Shown: piece by piece, positions 15,501 through 22,858 of the stretch
How the letters are laid out: every line of letters starts with the position of its first letter
Numbering within the stretch: position 1 is the stretch's first letter
NCBI GenBank assembly: GCA_964558715.1
Contig: CAZLFD010000025.1
Coordinates: 1 to 22,858 of the forward strand
DNA length: 22,858 nucleotides
Direction: 5' to 3'
DNA from: JBGSOV01 sp964558715
GTDB lineage: Bacteria > Patescibacteriota > Gracilibacteria > CAIRYL01 > GCA-016699755
Position numbers and translations under genes: made by a program
Notes under the pieces: model-generated
The model's input: only the letters and a program-made list of their open reading frames with translations
Databases searched by the model: none
What the model was told of the DNA's origin: nothing

Positions 15501-18113
15501 CGTTGTGCCATCGTTTGGTACGCGGAATGGGCTTGCATACGATTCTTCCGATAGAACGACCGGGCGCATTTTTGCTTCAATCTTTGGATCATACACTACA
15601 ATCGCATCCGGTAAACGGCTTTCCCAACCCTGGCTATCGGCCACGACGATATCATAGGCATCGACAATCAGATCTGTGGGGAGGGCGAATGTAATCTTTC
15701 TGGGACTGATTTCAGTTGGAGTCAGCCATTGTTCGCCAACGCGCACTGTTGCATCTGCCGGAAAATGTACTCCCGAAATCGTAACATCTGTAGCCTCACC
15801 TTTTGCCGCTTCGCGCGGGGCGACAGTAACAATACGCATTACATCCGGTGAAAAGCCGACAAAGCTTTGACTACTTGGCATGCCGAGCTGCTCCCCCACT
15901 TCGCTTTGAATCTTGATCGGGTCGGCGAGTACCCAATACGAGCGGTTGGCTTGCTGTGCTGTGGTGGTCAAGATTACCGTCGAGCCATCGACTTCTACTC
16001 CACTGATCGTCAGTTCACGGGGTGATTCTACAGAGTCGCGCGTCTGGATGGTAAACGCATCCAACCCCACACTCTCTACGTCGACTGCTTCGCTAAAAGC
16101 GAGACGCACTCGATTGGTGGCAATCGCTTCGGCAGATTCGAGCCCAAAGTCCCACGGAGTGTAAAACGTGCCCTGGCCAGCGAACGTCGCCAAGTTGCCA
16201 AACATATCCATCGGCCTGCCGGCGGCATCGTTTCCGCGCAAAGAACCAGGGGCGATCTGCAACTGATAGTTCTTGCCGACACGGGTTTTAACCATGTACA
16301 AAGTAACCGTGCGGTGATCGGCTGAAAGATCAAAAAAGGTCGTGTTCGTTACTAAATTCGTCGTACGGCCGTTTTCGAAGATTGTAAACGCATCCGTTGT
16401 AATCGAACTGCCAAGTAATGCCCGGTCAAAAACCACTTTCACTACATCTGGTTTTTCGGCGCGAGCACTTAAAACTTTCGGCCCGGTTGCCGTAGCTGCA
16501 TAAGGAATAAACGGTGCGACATTAAGTGACAGCAGTTCGCCATTCGCAGATTGCAAATCATGTATGTCATTCGAGTTATTAATCGTAAGCCAGCTGCTAC
16601 CGCTTAAACTACTTTGTGTCGATGTCGTAATGTTGATTTTTGTTGCATCGGACTCATCGACTACGGCGCTCAGTACGGCGAGCCCGGCAATTGAAATATC
16701 GTCAAATTCCAATGATTCGGGATTGGCCTCTTCGCTCAGGGTGACCTGCGCTTCGGTGTTAGAAAGTGCGGCGACTTTACTAATGCGAAAGTTATTCGTT
16801 GGTTTTGCTGCCGGAAAGCCATGAAAGAATGCGAAATTATGCTCTGGCGAAAGGCGACCGCTTATGTTTCCTGCAATCGCTTCACCTGCCAACAGTTCAT
16901 GCTGCAGGCCCGGTTGCATGCTTGTCAATTTGCGCAGCACAACAGTACTTCCTTTTATTTCCAAAGTCGAAGCTGTATTCTTCAGCTCTGGCGTAAAGGT
17001 AAAATCGGCAAGATTAGCAGCGACGATATCATCTGAAAAACTGATGCGCAGACTTGTCGATGAGAGTGGCTCGACATTTTGTAGTTGCAACTCATTTGTC
17101 ATGCTGACGGTTATCGAACCGCTGTCGACAATATGCTGTGATAGCACCATTGTTTCACCATTTACTGTTTGCATCTGCTCGATTTCTAACGGAATCTTCG
17201 AGCCGAGTGGAATATCTTCACTTACCCCAAAGCGCAAAAGCAGTAGTGGGGCATCGGGCGAAATACTGATGCCGTTCTGAGTTCCGGTTGCCGCGAGAAT
17301 ACCAAGATGATTTGCTACCGATGTTTCCTCGATGATGTTAAATGCCTCACGTTCTAAAAGTGTTCCGGCGGTTTCGTAGCCGAGGTAGGTAAGATTGCCC
17401 TCTGGAAAACGGAAGTCAAACATGAAACCAGCGATTTGGTCGTAATCTGTAGCGCGCAAGGCAACCAAACGTTCTTCGCCCGGAGTGGCGAGGATGTCAT
17501 CTTCAAAATAAAAATCTCCGTTGTATGGTTGAAATGTATTTGTCCCATCCGGATTGCCTACGGTGAGTACGCCTGATTGAATATTGGGGAGAATTTCACT
17601 GCGCGGACTGGTGACGTCATACGCGACTTCTACTTCGCTAAGCAAAAAATCTACCTGGTCGCCCAGTTCGGCGTTGTCGCGCACGCGAAAAATAATCTTT
17701 GCGAGCACATCACCCGGATCGATCATCGCACCATCGAGTTCTGCCGTCCAAATCACAACACGGGCATTGGCACGCGATGGCAGATGGGTCACCGATACAT
17801 CGAAATCATTTCCAGCAAAAGCAGTACCTTGTTTGACGGTGCCAAAAAACTCGACTTTGTCGTCATCCCAAGCGATGTCGAACGACATGCCGATGGTATC
17901 ATCGCGGGCAAAGATCGGAAAACTATTGCCGGCACGCAAAACGATTTCTCCGGTTTCGCCCGGAGCAGCATTGAGATCATTTGGAATAAAGACCGCCTCT
18001 TGCGCTGTTGTTTGCCCATGTGAAAACATTTGCGCATTTGCCACAGATGGCAATGCGAGCAGCAAAAGCATGCCGAGTAGAATGGTGCCAATGGTGATGG
18101 GGTATCTCATCAT
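12555..18113 (-). CDS. Giant adaptor scaffold: two cohesins, Ig-like array, TSP1-like modules, dockerin
   Basis: This 1852-aa exported protein has a signal peptide at 1-27 (ANA). Two cohesin domains follow, about 40-187 (ends SGVLTVG) and 203-338 (ends SGSITVS). Residues 340-755 hold several SbsA/Big_5-like Ig repeats (for example VVKVVFDRALLG, VRLAFSEAV), and 757-840 an IPT/TIG domain. Further Ig-like modules contain an insertion (1031-1124) of two TSP1-like repeats with eight Cys (YSIGQWGLC, EPGAWGPC). More Ig-like and Pro-rich linkers run to 1770. The C-terminus is a type I-like dockerin with loops DFNQDGVVDFVD (1780-1791) and DLNEDGRVDFLD (1813-1824), then a Pro/Ser tail. With cohesins at one end and a dockerin at the other it can bridge partners. 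Its ATG overlaps the stop of the upstream gene. No enzymatic domain recognised. Confidence 0.88.
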   Translation of the reverse strand: MMRYPITIGTILLGMLLLLALPSVANAQMFSHGQTTAQEAVFIPNDLNAAPGETGEIVLRAGNSFPIFARDDTIGMSFDIAWDDDKVEFFGTVKQGTAFAGNDFDVSVTHLPSRANARVVIWTAELDGAMIDPGDVLAKIIFRVRDNAELGDQVDFLLSEVEVAYDVTSPRSEILPNIQSGVLTVGNPDGTNTFQPYNGDFYFEDDILATPGEERLVALRATDYDQIAGFMFDFRFPEGNLTYLGYETAGTLLEREAFNIIEETSVANHLGILAATGTQNGISISPDAPLLLLRFGVSEDIPLGSKIPLEIEQMQTVNGETMVLSQHIVDSGSITVSMTNELQLQNVEPLSSTSLRISFSDDIVAANLADFTFTPELKNTASTLEIKGSTVVLRKLTSMQPGLQHELLAGEAIAGNISGRLSPEHNFAFFHGFPAAKPTNNFRISKVAALSNTEAQVTLSEEANPESLEFDDISIAGLAVLSAVVDESDATKINITTSTQSSLSGSSWLTINNSNDIHDLQSANGELLSLNVAPFIPYAATATGPKVLSARAEKPDVVKVVFDRALLGSSITTDAFTIFENGRTTNLVTNTTFFDLSADHRTVTLYMVKTRVGKNYQLQIAPGSLRGNDAAGRPMDMFGNLATFAGQGTFYTPWDFGLESAEAIATNRVRLAFSEAVDVESVGLDAFTIQTRDSVESPRELTISGVEVDGSTVILTTTAQQANRSYWVLADPIKIQSEVGEQLGMPSSQSFVGFSPDVMRIVTVAPREAAKGEATDVTISGVHFPADATVRVGEQWLTPTEISPRKITFALPTDLIVDAYDIVVADSQGWESRLPDAIVVYDPKIEAKMRPVVLSEESYASPFRVPNDGTTTTTLWVRIEDPRGVSDIDKVTADLRSLSGSASQNFTLHEFVDNKAWYKLDITVPPTVSTSTDPMTVPVTIQNKTGYKAFGTVELHVSRDIYRSIPPEIVSASAAPSTVVPGDEREILFQVEVSDEDGGDNVARVVVDASEVGLGLLVLQTLPEVQEDRECIRSDYSIGQWGLCRDNVQRRMVELRDDVVCMENANVIPVSERTCADSVCFRGDWEPGAWGPCVDGIQSRDYIKRSDSNCIGEAEKPLPERRGCTLTTPTPATSWTNILNYLIPKAHAVTIYGGRVWVQSSPTKVPNWVPEGNYQLPVTVIDQEGTETRGTIPFTVARNTVGTPNIDEDDIHVSPRYSIANDAKTEFQIFAKATDPNGHDDIVSVSLDLSEIGLPPVKMEKGQIEGAGAWYASPKLTIPRTVIPGFRELTVSATDKGGNVDIEEFRFHVATPNNSGDEPTIPIDRAYTNPRAFVNDQEATGALYVFVEEGDAPIAHVSANLGTILRYYPPETEMLINSNEQGSLGSDGSASPGASPTTTRFAPVPTRLTAPPPPPPISKTFTDSWIPQAHAQVTAPGTVPPPQGFGSSPATSGSPQTGDGSAGGNYDYPISQFFDLPAGDGLPIVDDCVSTDTVICLVPTVNEGSRGKWYYLPNLIVREDVLPSQNPYFISIVATDTEGRKAEAEMPIFVSDGVIPTTEFDLPYLVSAVATGRHEVQAFFSSSLDLSRIRTDAFHITFFNDVHTRLPIKNIDVRSDGRVVTFRTNPQNIGDRYTLFADAEQLGLKQGQQTTNQQDFMGYDINDAGIFFQLEEVKPTNANTVEVIFRKNLRFSSLLIDGSNFSIVEKGTGRELEIRRAQIGRSANIVVLSTGTQRTGLTYLLRVEDLTDFNGHKLKPGFGVMLFDAYVNFEEIRKLLNMADFNQDGVVDFVDFSIFSTVYGTSGSDQPDQDNIDLNEDGRVDFLDFTIFAQQYGQNTPDESPNPSPSPSRFSF

Positions 18114-21100
18114 CGGGCGAGAAAACTCAAGAGAAAATTACGGAAGAAATCGAGAAAGTCGCGCAGAGTGATCACCCCTGAGCGGTCGATATCGGTGGCA
18201 AAGATCTGTAATGAATCCGGAGCAACGGTTCCCGAGAGAAAGCGTGCGGTCATCACTGCATCGACCAGATCGACCTTTCCATCTAAATTCGCATCTCCCG
18301 GTTGTGGCGTGCCAACATATACATTTAAAAGCCCTGTAACAATATTTATGCCATCGAGCCCGTTGCTGTTATTGGCGATGATCCGAATCGTGTGTGGGCC
18401 ATCACGCAGATCATCCAGAATCGGAACCAAAAAGGGAATTTCGAAGAGTGCGGTGTTGAGGCCGGCATTCGATAACAAGATTTCTTCCGGAACGAGTTCG
18501 ATTTCAAAATGCTGCACGTCATCCGGAATATCCTCGACACTTGTGTGATGACCACGCAAAAGATTGATTTCGATATCGGCAAGATCGATGAAGGTATTAA
18601 AATGGCGTAATCTCACAAATATTGTTTCGGTAGCGCCTTCGGCAATACCCAGGTTTCCTTCTAATCGAATCGAGTCGATGTATGGAATCGGGTCGCCGAT
18701 CTGCACAGTGATCTCATCAGAAATCACATCCTCGGGAGCCTGTGTTAAATTCGCTACTCCGGGCATGCCCAGGTTTTGCTCGCGCTTGGCGCGAATGACA
18801 TATGTGCCATTGCGATAAGCTTGTAGCACCCCTCCGGCGATCGTGCCTTCGCTTGATGAAGATGTCCAATCTCCGCCGTTATAGCTGAACTCCCAAATGA
18901 GCTGCGCTTCTACATTCGTAATATTGGTATTATCGGCAAGCCGTTCATTGGCAGAAAAAGTAATCGTTCTGTCACGAGGGTATTCCACCACGCTTGAAAG
19001 AGGGGCACCGTTCTCATCGAGAATTAAAATGCTTTCGGTAGCAGGCGGTAAAATATGGAGCGTAATGGTGCGGCTGCGACCTTCGCTATCAGCAAGACGC
19101 AGAGTGGCCGTACCTACGTTTTGCCCGGCATCAAAGATCACGCTTGATGTTTGATCACACGTCGTAATGCTGTTTTGCCTGGAGCATGCTTGCCCGGTGT
19201 TAAAATCAGAGAGGTTGCCAAAGCTGTTGTCGACGAGTGTCCAATTAAAACTGTCGGCTCCCCCGAAGGCACTGAGCACTAGGCGGCTACTTTTTGCCAC
19301 GGCATCTGGCCCCGCTTTCATTTCGCCAATAGCGATAACATCGTGGTAGAAGGCAGTATCTGGCAAGCCTCCACCCACACGCACGGGCAGGTGAGTGATA
19401 AAGTTCCCGTCTGGATCGGTGGCGATAGCCAAGTCTTCAACTACTTCGATGATTATCGGATTACTTGTGACATTTTCAAATATGGCGATGATATTGGCGA
19501 GGCCCGCTTCGGTCGTTACAAGTAGATTTCCGCCGAGTGTACCGATATTTTCAAAATTCAAAAAGGTCGCTTCTTGCGAGACGATCTTCTCGTCGATATA
19601 GCGATATTTCGCCACCACGGTCAGGGTGCATTTTTGATTCACCAACACTGTGCGGTTTTCACAGTTACTCGTGAGTAAGAGTTCAGTGATCTCTGGTTCG
19701 ACTATTTCGACATTCGATATTACTTGTGCCGTTTGCCCGTTCTGTTCGGTGACGGTCACCGTGTTGAGCGCTTGACCGACTTCGATCGCCTCATATTTTG
19801 CCGAAAGTAGGTAGCCCTCTTGCGGTTTGAATTCTTCGATCTGGCAACGGATTTCTGCCTGATCACGTGTGCAAGTCATTCCGTCAGATGCGACGATGCT
19901 TTGCAGTTCGAGTACACTTTCCGGGTAATCATCCACGATGATGACATTGTCAAACGTCTGTGCGGGTGTGCGGTTTTTAATGCGGATCATATAATCGATC
20001 TGTTCGCCGACTTCGATCTTGTTTTTGCTCGGATGCTTCGTTACCAAAAACGGATCACCCGGATCTAAAATCGTCACGTTAGCAGTAGCTTCGTTGGTCA
20101 TCCCATTTTCTTCTTCCGCTTTTACTGTGTTGCTTGCCGTTCCGGCTGCGAGGGTTTTGTAGCGAGCCGTAAAAGTATAGGTTTCGTCAGGAGCAAAATC
20201 TTCAATCTGACAGCGGACCTCGCCGCTATCAGCTTGGCAATTGAATCCGAGCGAAGTGTTAAGACTTATAAATTCGAGTAATTCTTGCGGAAAATCATCC
20301 ACAATCGTCACATTACTGAGTGGCTCATTCGGAGTCCGATTGGTGACAGAAACCGTAAAGTCTACTTCTTCACCAATATCGATGATTTTTTTATTCGGTG
20401 ATTTAGTAATCAAAAACGGATTGCCTGGGTCGAGCACGACAACAAAGCTATCGGTAGCGCCGACGACTGTGCCATCGTCGCCTTCCATAATGATGCTATT
20501 GTTTGCCGTTCCTGGTTGCAAAGCGGTAAAGCGTGAGACGATGGTAAATGTTTGCCCGGGTGTCGGATTTTCAATCGTACAACGGATTTGGGATGCATCG
20601 CGTACACAATCAATGCCACCGGTAAACTGAATATCTTTGATCTGCAAAAAGCTCTCGTCAAAATCATCCACCAGACTGATGCGGCGAATATTACCCAAGT
20701 CTTCGACCAAACCGATATTGACCGTAAAGATGACATCATCACCAACGTTTACATTTGGTTTATCTGGCTCTTTGCTTACGTAAAACGGTGTGTCGGGATT
20801 AGTCACGATTACGTCTACACTCTCAGTAGCTGATCGCCCGAGCTGGTCGCTAACCGTTACTGTGTTTCCGGCGCCTCCTGCGGCAATTGCGGTATATCGG
20901 GTAGTAAAGGTGTAAAGCCCGCCGACGGTAAAATCCGCGATGTCACAAGTAATACTCCCATTTGTTTCAGTGCAGGTGACACCATTGCCTGGTACGACAT
21001 TCTGAAACTGCAGAATCTGTTCTGGATACACGTCGATTACTGTTACGTTTTGCACGTCTTGCTGACCGAGATTTTGAATGACAATGGTGTATTCGATATC

Positions 21101-22045
21101 GTCGCCAATCTGCAATGCCTCTTTGTTCGGTGTTTTCGTGATTTGAAACAGAGCTGCATCGTCGATGATCACCACCTCTTCACTTTCGGTAATCGTCTGG
21201 CCACTAGCTGTTGTGGCCGTAACCGTGTTTACCGCAGTGCCGATTTGACTGGCACGAAAGCGCGAAATAAACGTATACTCGCCACCTGGTGCGAGGGTAT
21301 TTATTGTACATTCGATCTTGCCATTGGTCTGTTGGCAGTTAAAACCGGTAGCGCTGAGATCGAGAAACTCAAAAAATTGTTCTGGATAATCATCCTCGAT
21401 AATGATGTCTGTAAAAGTCATATCTGTCGTCGGATTGCGCACGGTAATGTAGAACTCGATTTCTTCACCGGGGATCATAGTCGAGCGGCTGGCATCTTTT
21501 AACAGTTCAAATTCGGCCAGGGCATTGCCGATAACTACGAGCGCACTATCTTCTGCTGTATTACCCGTGCTATCGTTTACTTGTACCGCATTGACAGAAC
21601 TGCCGGCTTTTTTTCCGCTGAGGCGATAAGTGATGGTTTTGCTGCTACCCGGTGCGAGTGAAGCAAAGGTACAGCGAATGCGAGAAGCATCACCGTAACA
21701 TTCAGCACTTGGTTCGATGCTCCCTGTTTCGAGACTAAAGAATTGTTCGTCGAAAAAGTCATCCATCACAATATTACTCGCGCTCGAGACTGAGTTGTTG
21801 TTGGTGATTGTTACAGTAAAGCTGGCGGTGCCACCAATCAGGATGCTCGATTGAGCGACTTCTTTGCGTACAGTGAGTCCGGTTTCGCCAGTATTAATCT
21901 GAATTTCTTGCGAAACAACAGCACGGTCAGACGAAGCCTGATCTTCTACTGTCACCGTATTGATGATTGTCTCGGCTGCGAACGCAACCGGAACGAGTAC
22001 GACGAACGTCGCCAAGAGTGCCAAAAAGTGATTGAAGGTTTTCAT
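18110..22045 (-). CDS. DUF11-repeat adhesin with C-terminal dockerin
   Basis: This 1311-aa exported protein has a signal peptide at 1-23 (AFA). Six DUF11-type repeats of about 122 residues cover 54-783; each begins with a K-P-type strand (FLITKSPNKKIIDIG in the fifth) and carries a VDD(F/Y)PE-like turn. Every repeat has one cysteine pair spaced exactly C-x8-C (116/125, 237/246, 358/367, 480/489, 603/612, 725/734), likely a disulfide across a beta-hairpin. A BIG2-like domain (about 786-870) and more Ig-like modules follow. The C-terminus is a dockerin (1250-1311) with loops DANLDGKVDLVD and DIDRSGVITLRD. I infer a rod-like surface fibre docked through its dockerin onto a cohesin. It follows the first lipoprotein gene by 42 nt and shares an ATGA overlap with the scaffold gene. 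Confidence 0.88.
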   Translation of the reverse strand: MKTFNHFLALLATFVVLVPVAFAAETIINTVTVEDQASSDRAVVSQEIQINTGETGLTVRKEVAQSSILIGGTASFTVTITNNNSVSSASNIVMDDFFDEQFFSLETGSIEPSAECYGDASRIRCTFASLAPGSSKTITYRLSGKKAGSSVNAVQVNDSTGNTAEDSALVVIGNALAEFELLKDASRSTMIPGEEIEFYITVRNPTTDMTFTDIIIEDDYPEQFFEFLDLSATGFNCQQTNGKIECTINTLAPGGEYTFISRFRASQIGTAVNTVTATTASGQTITESEEVVIIDDAALFQITKTPNKEALQIGDDIEYTIVIQNLGQQDVQNVTVIDVYPEQILQFQNVVPGNGVTCTETNGSITCDIADFTVGGLYTFTTRYTAIAAGGAGNTVTVSDQLGRSATESVDVIVTNPDTPFYVSKEPDKPNVNVGDDVIFTVNIGLVEDLGNIRRISLVDDFDESFLQIKDIQFTGGIDCVRDASQIRCTIENPTPGQTFTIVSRFTALQPGTANNSIIMEGDDGTVVGATDSFVVVLDPGNPFLITKSPNKKIIDIGEEVDFTVSVTNRTPNEPLSNVTIVDDFPQELLEFISLNTSLGFNCQADSGEVRCQIEDFAPDETYTFTARYKTLAAGTASNTVKAEEENGMTNEATANVTILDPGDPFLVTKHPSKNKIEVGEQIDYMIRIKNRTPAQTFDNVIIVDDYPESVLELQSIVASDGMTCTRDQAEIRCQIEEFKPQEGYLLSAKYEAIEVGQALNTVTVTEQNGQTAQVISNVEIVEPEITELLLTSNCENRTVLVNQKCTLTVVAKYRYIDEKIVSQEATFLNFENIGTLGGNLLVTTEAGLANIIAIFENVTSNPIIIEVVEDLAIATDPDGNFITHLPVRVGGGLPDTAFYHDVIAIGEMKAGPDAVAKSSRLVLSAFGGADSFNWTLVDNSFGNLSDFNTGQACSRQNSITTCDQTSSVIFDAGQNVGTATLRLADSEGRSRTITLHILPPATESILILDENGAPLSSVVEYPRDRTITFSANERLADNTNITNVEAQLIWEFSYNGGDWTSSSSEGTIAGGVLQAYRNGTYVIRAKREQNLGMPGVANLTQAPEDVISDEITVQIGDPIPYIDSIRLEGNLGIAEGATETIFVRLRHFNTFIDLADIEINLLRGHHTSVEDIPDDVQHFEIELVPEEILLSNAGLNTALFEIPFLVPILDDLRDGPHTIRIIANNSNGLDGINIVTGLLNVYVGTPQPGDANLDGKVDLVDAVMTARFLSGTVAPDSLQIFATDIDRSGVITLRDFLDFFRNFLLSFLAR

Positions 22046-22087
22046 TTATCGTTTTTGTTTTTGAAGGTATTTGCGAGCCGTATTTTT

Positions 22088-22678
22088 TTAGAGTTGCAGT
22101 ACGGCGCGATTGGTGCGGATTAAACTTCCATCCGCTTGAAAAAAGGAACCTTGAGCAGCCAGCTTGCCGGCTTTTTCGCCAGAGAAGATCAATGTAAATG
22201 TGGGCTCATCGGTGGCGACAACAGGGGAGTACGATTCGGGCGTAATAGAGAATGAATGATAATACACGACCGGAGTGCTGCCTTCGATGCCATCTAACTG
22301 AGTGGTGAATCCGGTTGGCGTGACCACCTTTTGCAAACGCACGCCGTCGGGCAGAAAGGTTTTGAGTGTAACGGTATCGACTGCGTGTTCGGGCCTGACT
22401 TCGCGTAGATATACTGGTAACTCAAAGCCGCTTTCTGTAGCAACGATGGTCTCAGAATCGAGCACGATTTCTCCGGTAAACTTGCCAGTTTGCAAAGCGA
22501 TATTTGGTTCTGCGATTTCGTTATCTGCCGGAGGAGAAACGACCGCTTCAAACATCGAAGGATGCGTGGGTGCAGGTGCAGTGCCTTGCTCAGTACAGGC
22601 AGCAAGAGTCGGGCTTGCCAGCAGCAAGAGCGTGAGTAAAAGCCGAGTAGTCGATGTTTGTGCTTGCAGGAAGCGCAT
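22088..22678 (-). CDS. Cohesin-like lipoprotein, first gene of the operon
   Basis: This 196-aa protein has a lipoprotein signal peptide with a canonical LAAC lipobox (C28) and a Pro/Ala/Thr linker (30-60). A cohesin-like beta-sandwich covers about 66-196: GEIVLDSETIVATESGFELPVYLRE, HAVDTVTLKTFLPDGVRLQKV, FTLIFSGEKAGKLAAQGSFF. Cohesin assignment is by strand pattern and context rather than strong motifs. It should be lipidated by Lgt and hold dockerin proteins at the membrane; the dockerin-ending DUF11 protein is encoded immediately after it. The ATG at 22678 is chosen because the Arg-bearing, hydrophobic signal peptide starts there. A promoter lies about 50 nt upstream and there is no Shine-Dalgarno motif. 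Confidence 0.7.
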   Translation of the reverse strand: MRFLQAQTSTTRLLLTLLLLASPTLAACTEQGTAPAPTHPSMFEAVVSPPADNEIAEPNIALQTGKFTGEIVLDSETIVATESGFELPVYLREVRPEHAVDTVTLKTFLPDGVRLQKVVTPTGFTTQLDGIEGSTPVVYYHSFSITPESYSPVVATDEPTFTLIFSGEKAGKLAAQGSFFQADGSLIRTNRAVLQL

Positions 22679-22699
22679 ATGGCTATGAAATGCTTTTAG

Positions 22700-22720
22700 T
22701 GACAGTAGTTAATATTGTCA
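22700..22720. promoter_or_regulatory. Imperfect palindrome at the operon start site
   Basis: TGACAGTA and TATTGTCA flank a 5-nt centre, matching at seven of eight positions. It spans the predicted transcription start and early leader of the cohesin operon, so it could be an operator. Confidence 0.3.
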
Positions 22721-22724
22721 TACA

Positions 22725-22753
22725 ATTCTAGCATCTTGGGCTAGCTGTTGCAA
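22725..22753 (-). promoter_or_regulatory. Promoter of the cohesin/dockerin operon
   Basis: TTGCAA (22753-22748), a 17-nt spacer and TAGAAT (22730-22725) on the minus strand. Predicted start near 22718 gives a leader of about 40 nt to the first lipoprotein ATG. I saw no other comparable promoter in the short gaps inside the operon. Confidence 0.55.
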
Positions 22754-22858
22754 TCAACTGGGCTTGACGAAAGTGAATTATGAAAGCCAAGAAAAACTCC
22801 TCAATTTCTAGTTATAAGTCGTAAGCGATAAGTTGGCAGCTTCTCTCTCGCTAGAGAG

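Noticed and set aside
22754..22858. Short inverted repeat CTCTC/GAGAG at the right edge
   Set aside because: A 5-bp arm in low-complexity sequence at the window edge cannot be interpreted.

Overview
The window reads as bacterial chromosome. My best guess is a Patescibacteria (Candidate Phyla Radiation) genome, at moderate confidence. The reasons are very large secreted proteins built from cohesin, dockerin and DUF11 modules, membrane-anchored proteins with odd C-terminal sorting-like tails, a tmRNA with an unusually long tag, and starts without Shine-Dalgarno motifs. TGA ends several clear genes, so this is not a lineage that reads TGA as glycine. No rRNA, tRNA or CRISPR array was seen.

Left third (1-7200): a complete tmRNA gene (minus strand); two small minus-strand genes, one for a 2-TM membrane protein and one for a secreted lamin-tail-domain protein; divergently, a YggS/PLPBP-family protein and an 897-residue surface protein combining three SLH domains, an RlpA-like barrel and two CAP domains. 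A convergent hypothetical gene follows, with a 66-nt internal duplication and an in-frame TAA between it and a strong promoter carrying a palindromic operator-like site. Then comes lgt, the lipoprotein diacylglyceryl transferase, with a clear terminator.

Middle (7200-9890): an orphan minus-strand transcription unit of about 380 nt (consensus promoter, 5' hairpin, rod-like pairing, UUCG-loop terminator) that matches no RNA family I know; gatB; and a decayed RAYT/IS200-like transposase whose reading frame breaks at a REP-like GTAG-hairpin.

Right half (9890-22750, all minus strand): six genes that look like one operon, with ATGA overlaps or 2-50 nt gaps, one good promoter at the right end and one strong terminator at the left end. 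In order of transcription they encode a cohesin-like lipoprotein, a 1311-aa DUF11 adhesin ending in a dockerin, an 1852-aa protein with two cohesins at the N-terminus and a dockerin at the C-terminus, a second cohesin-like lipoprotein, a cohesin-like plus Fn3 protein with a C-terminal membrane tail, and a proline-rich single-span protein with a sorting-like C-terminus. I infer a self-assembling surface structure: dockerin-tailed fibres docked onto lipid- or membrane-anchored cohesins, with the 1852-aa protein as adaptor scaffold. No catalytic domain was recognised in the operon, so an adhesive or architectural role is more likely than cellulose breakdown. It is the best candidate here for an undescribed system.
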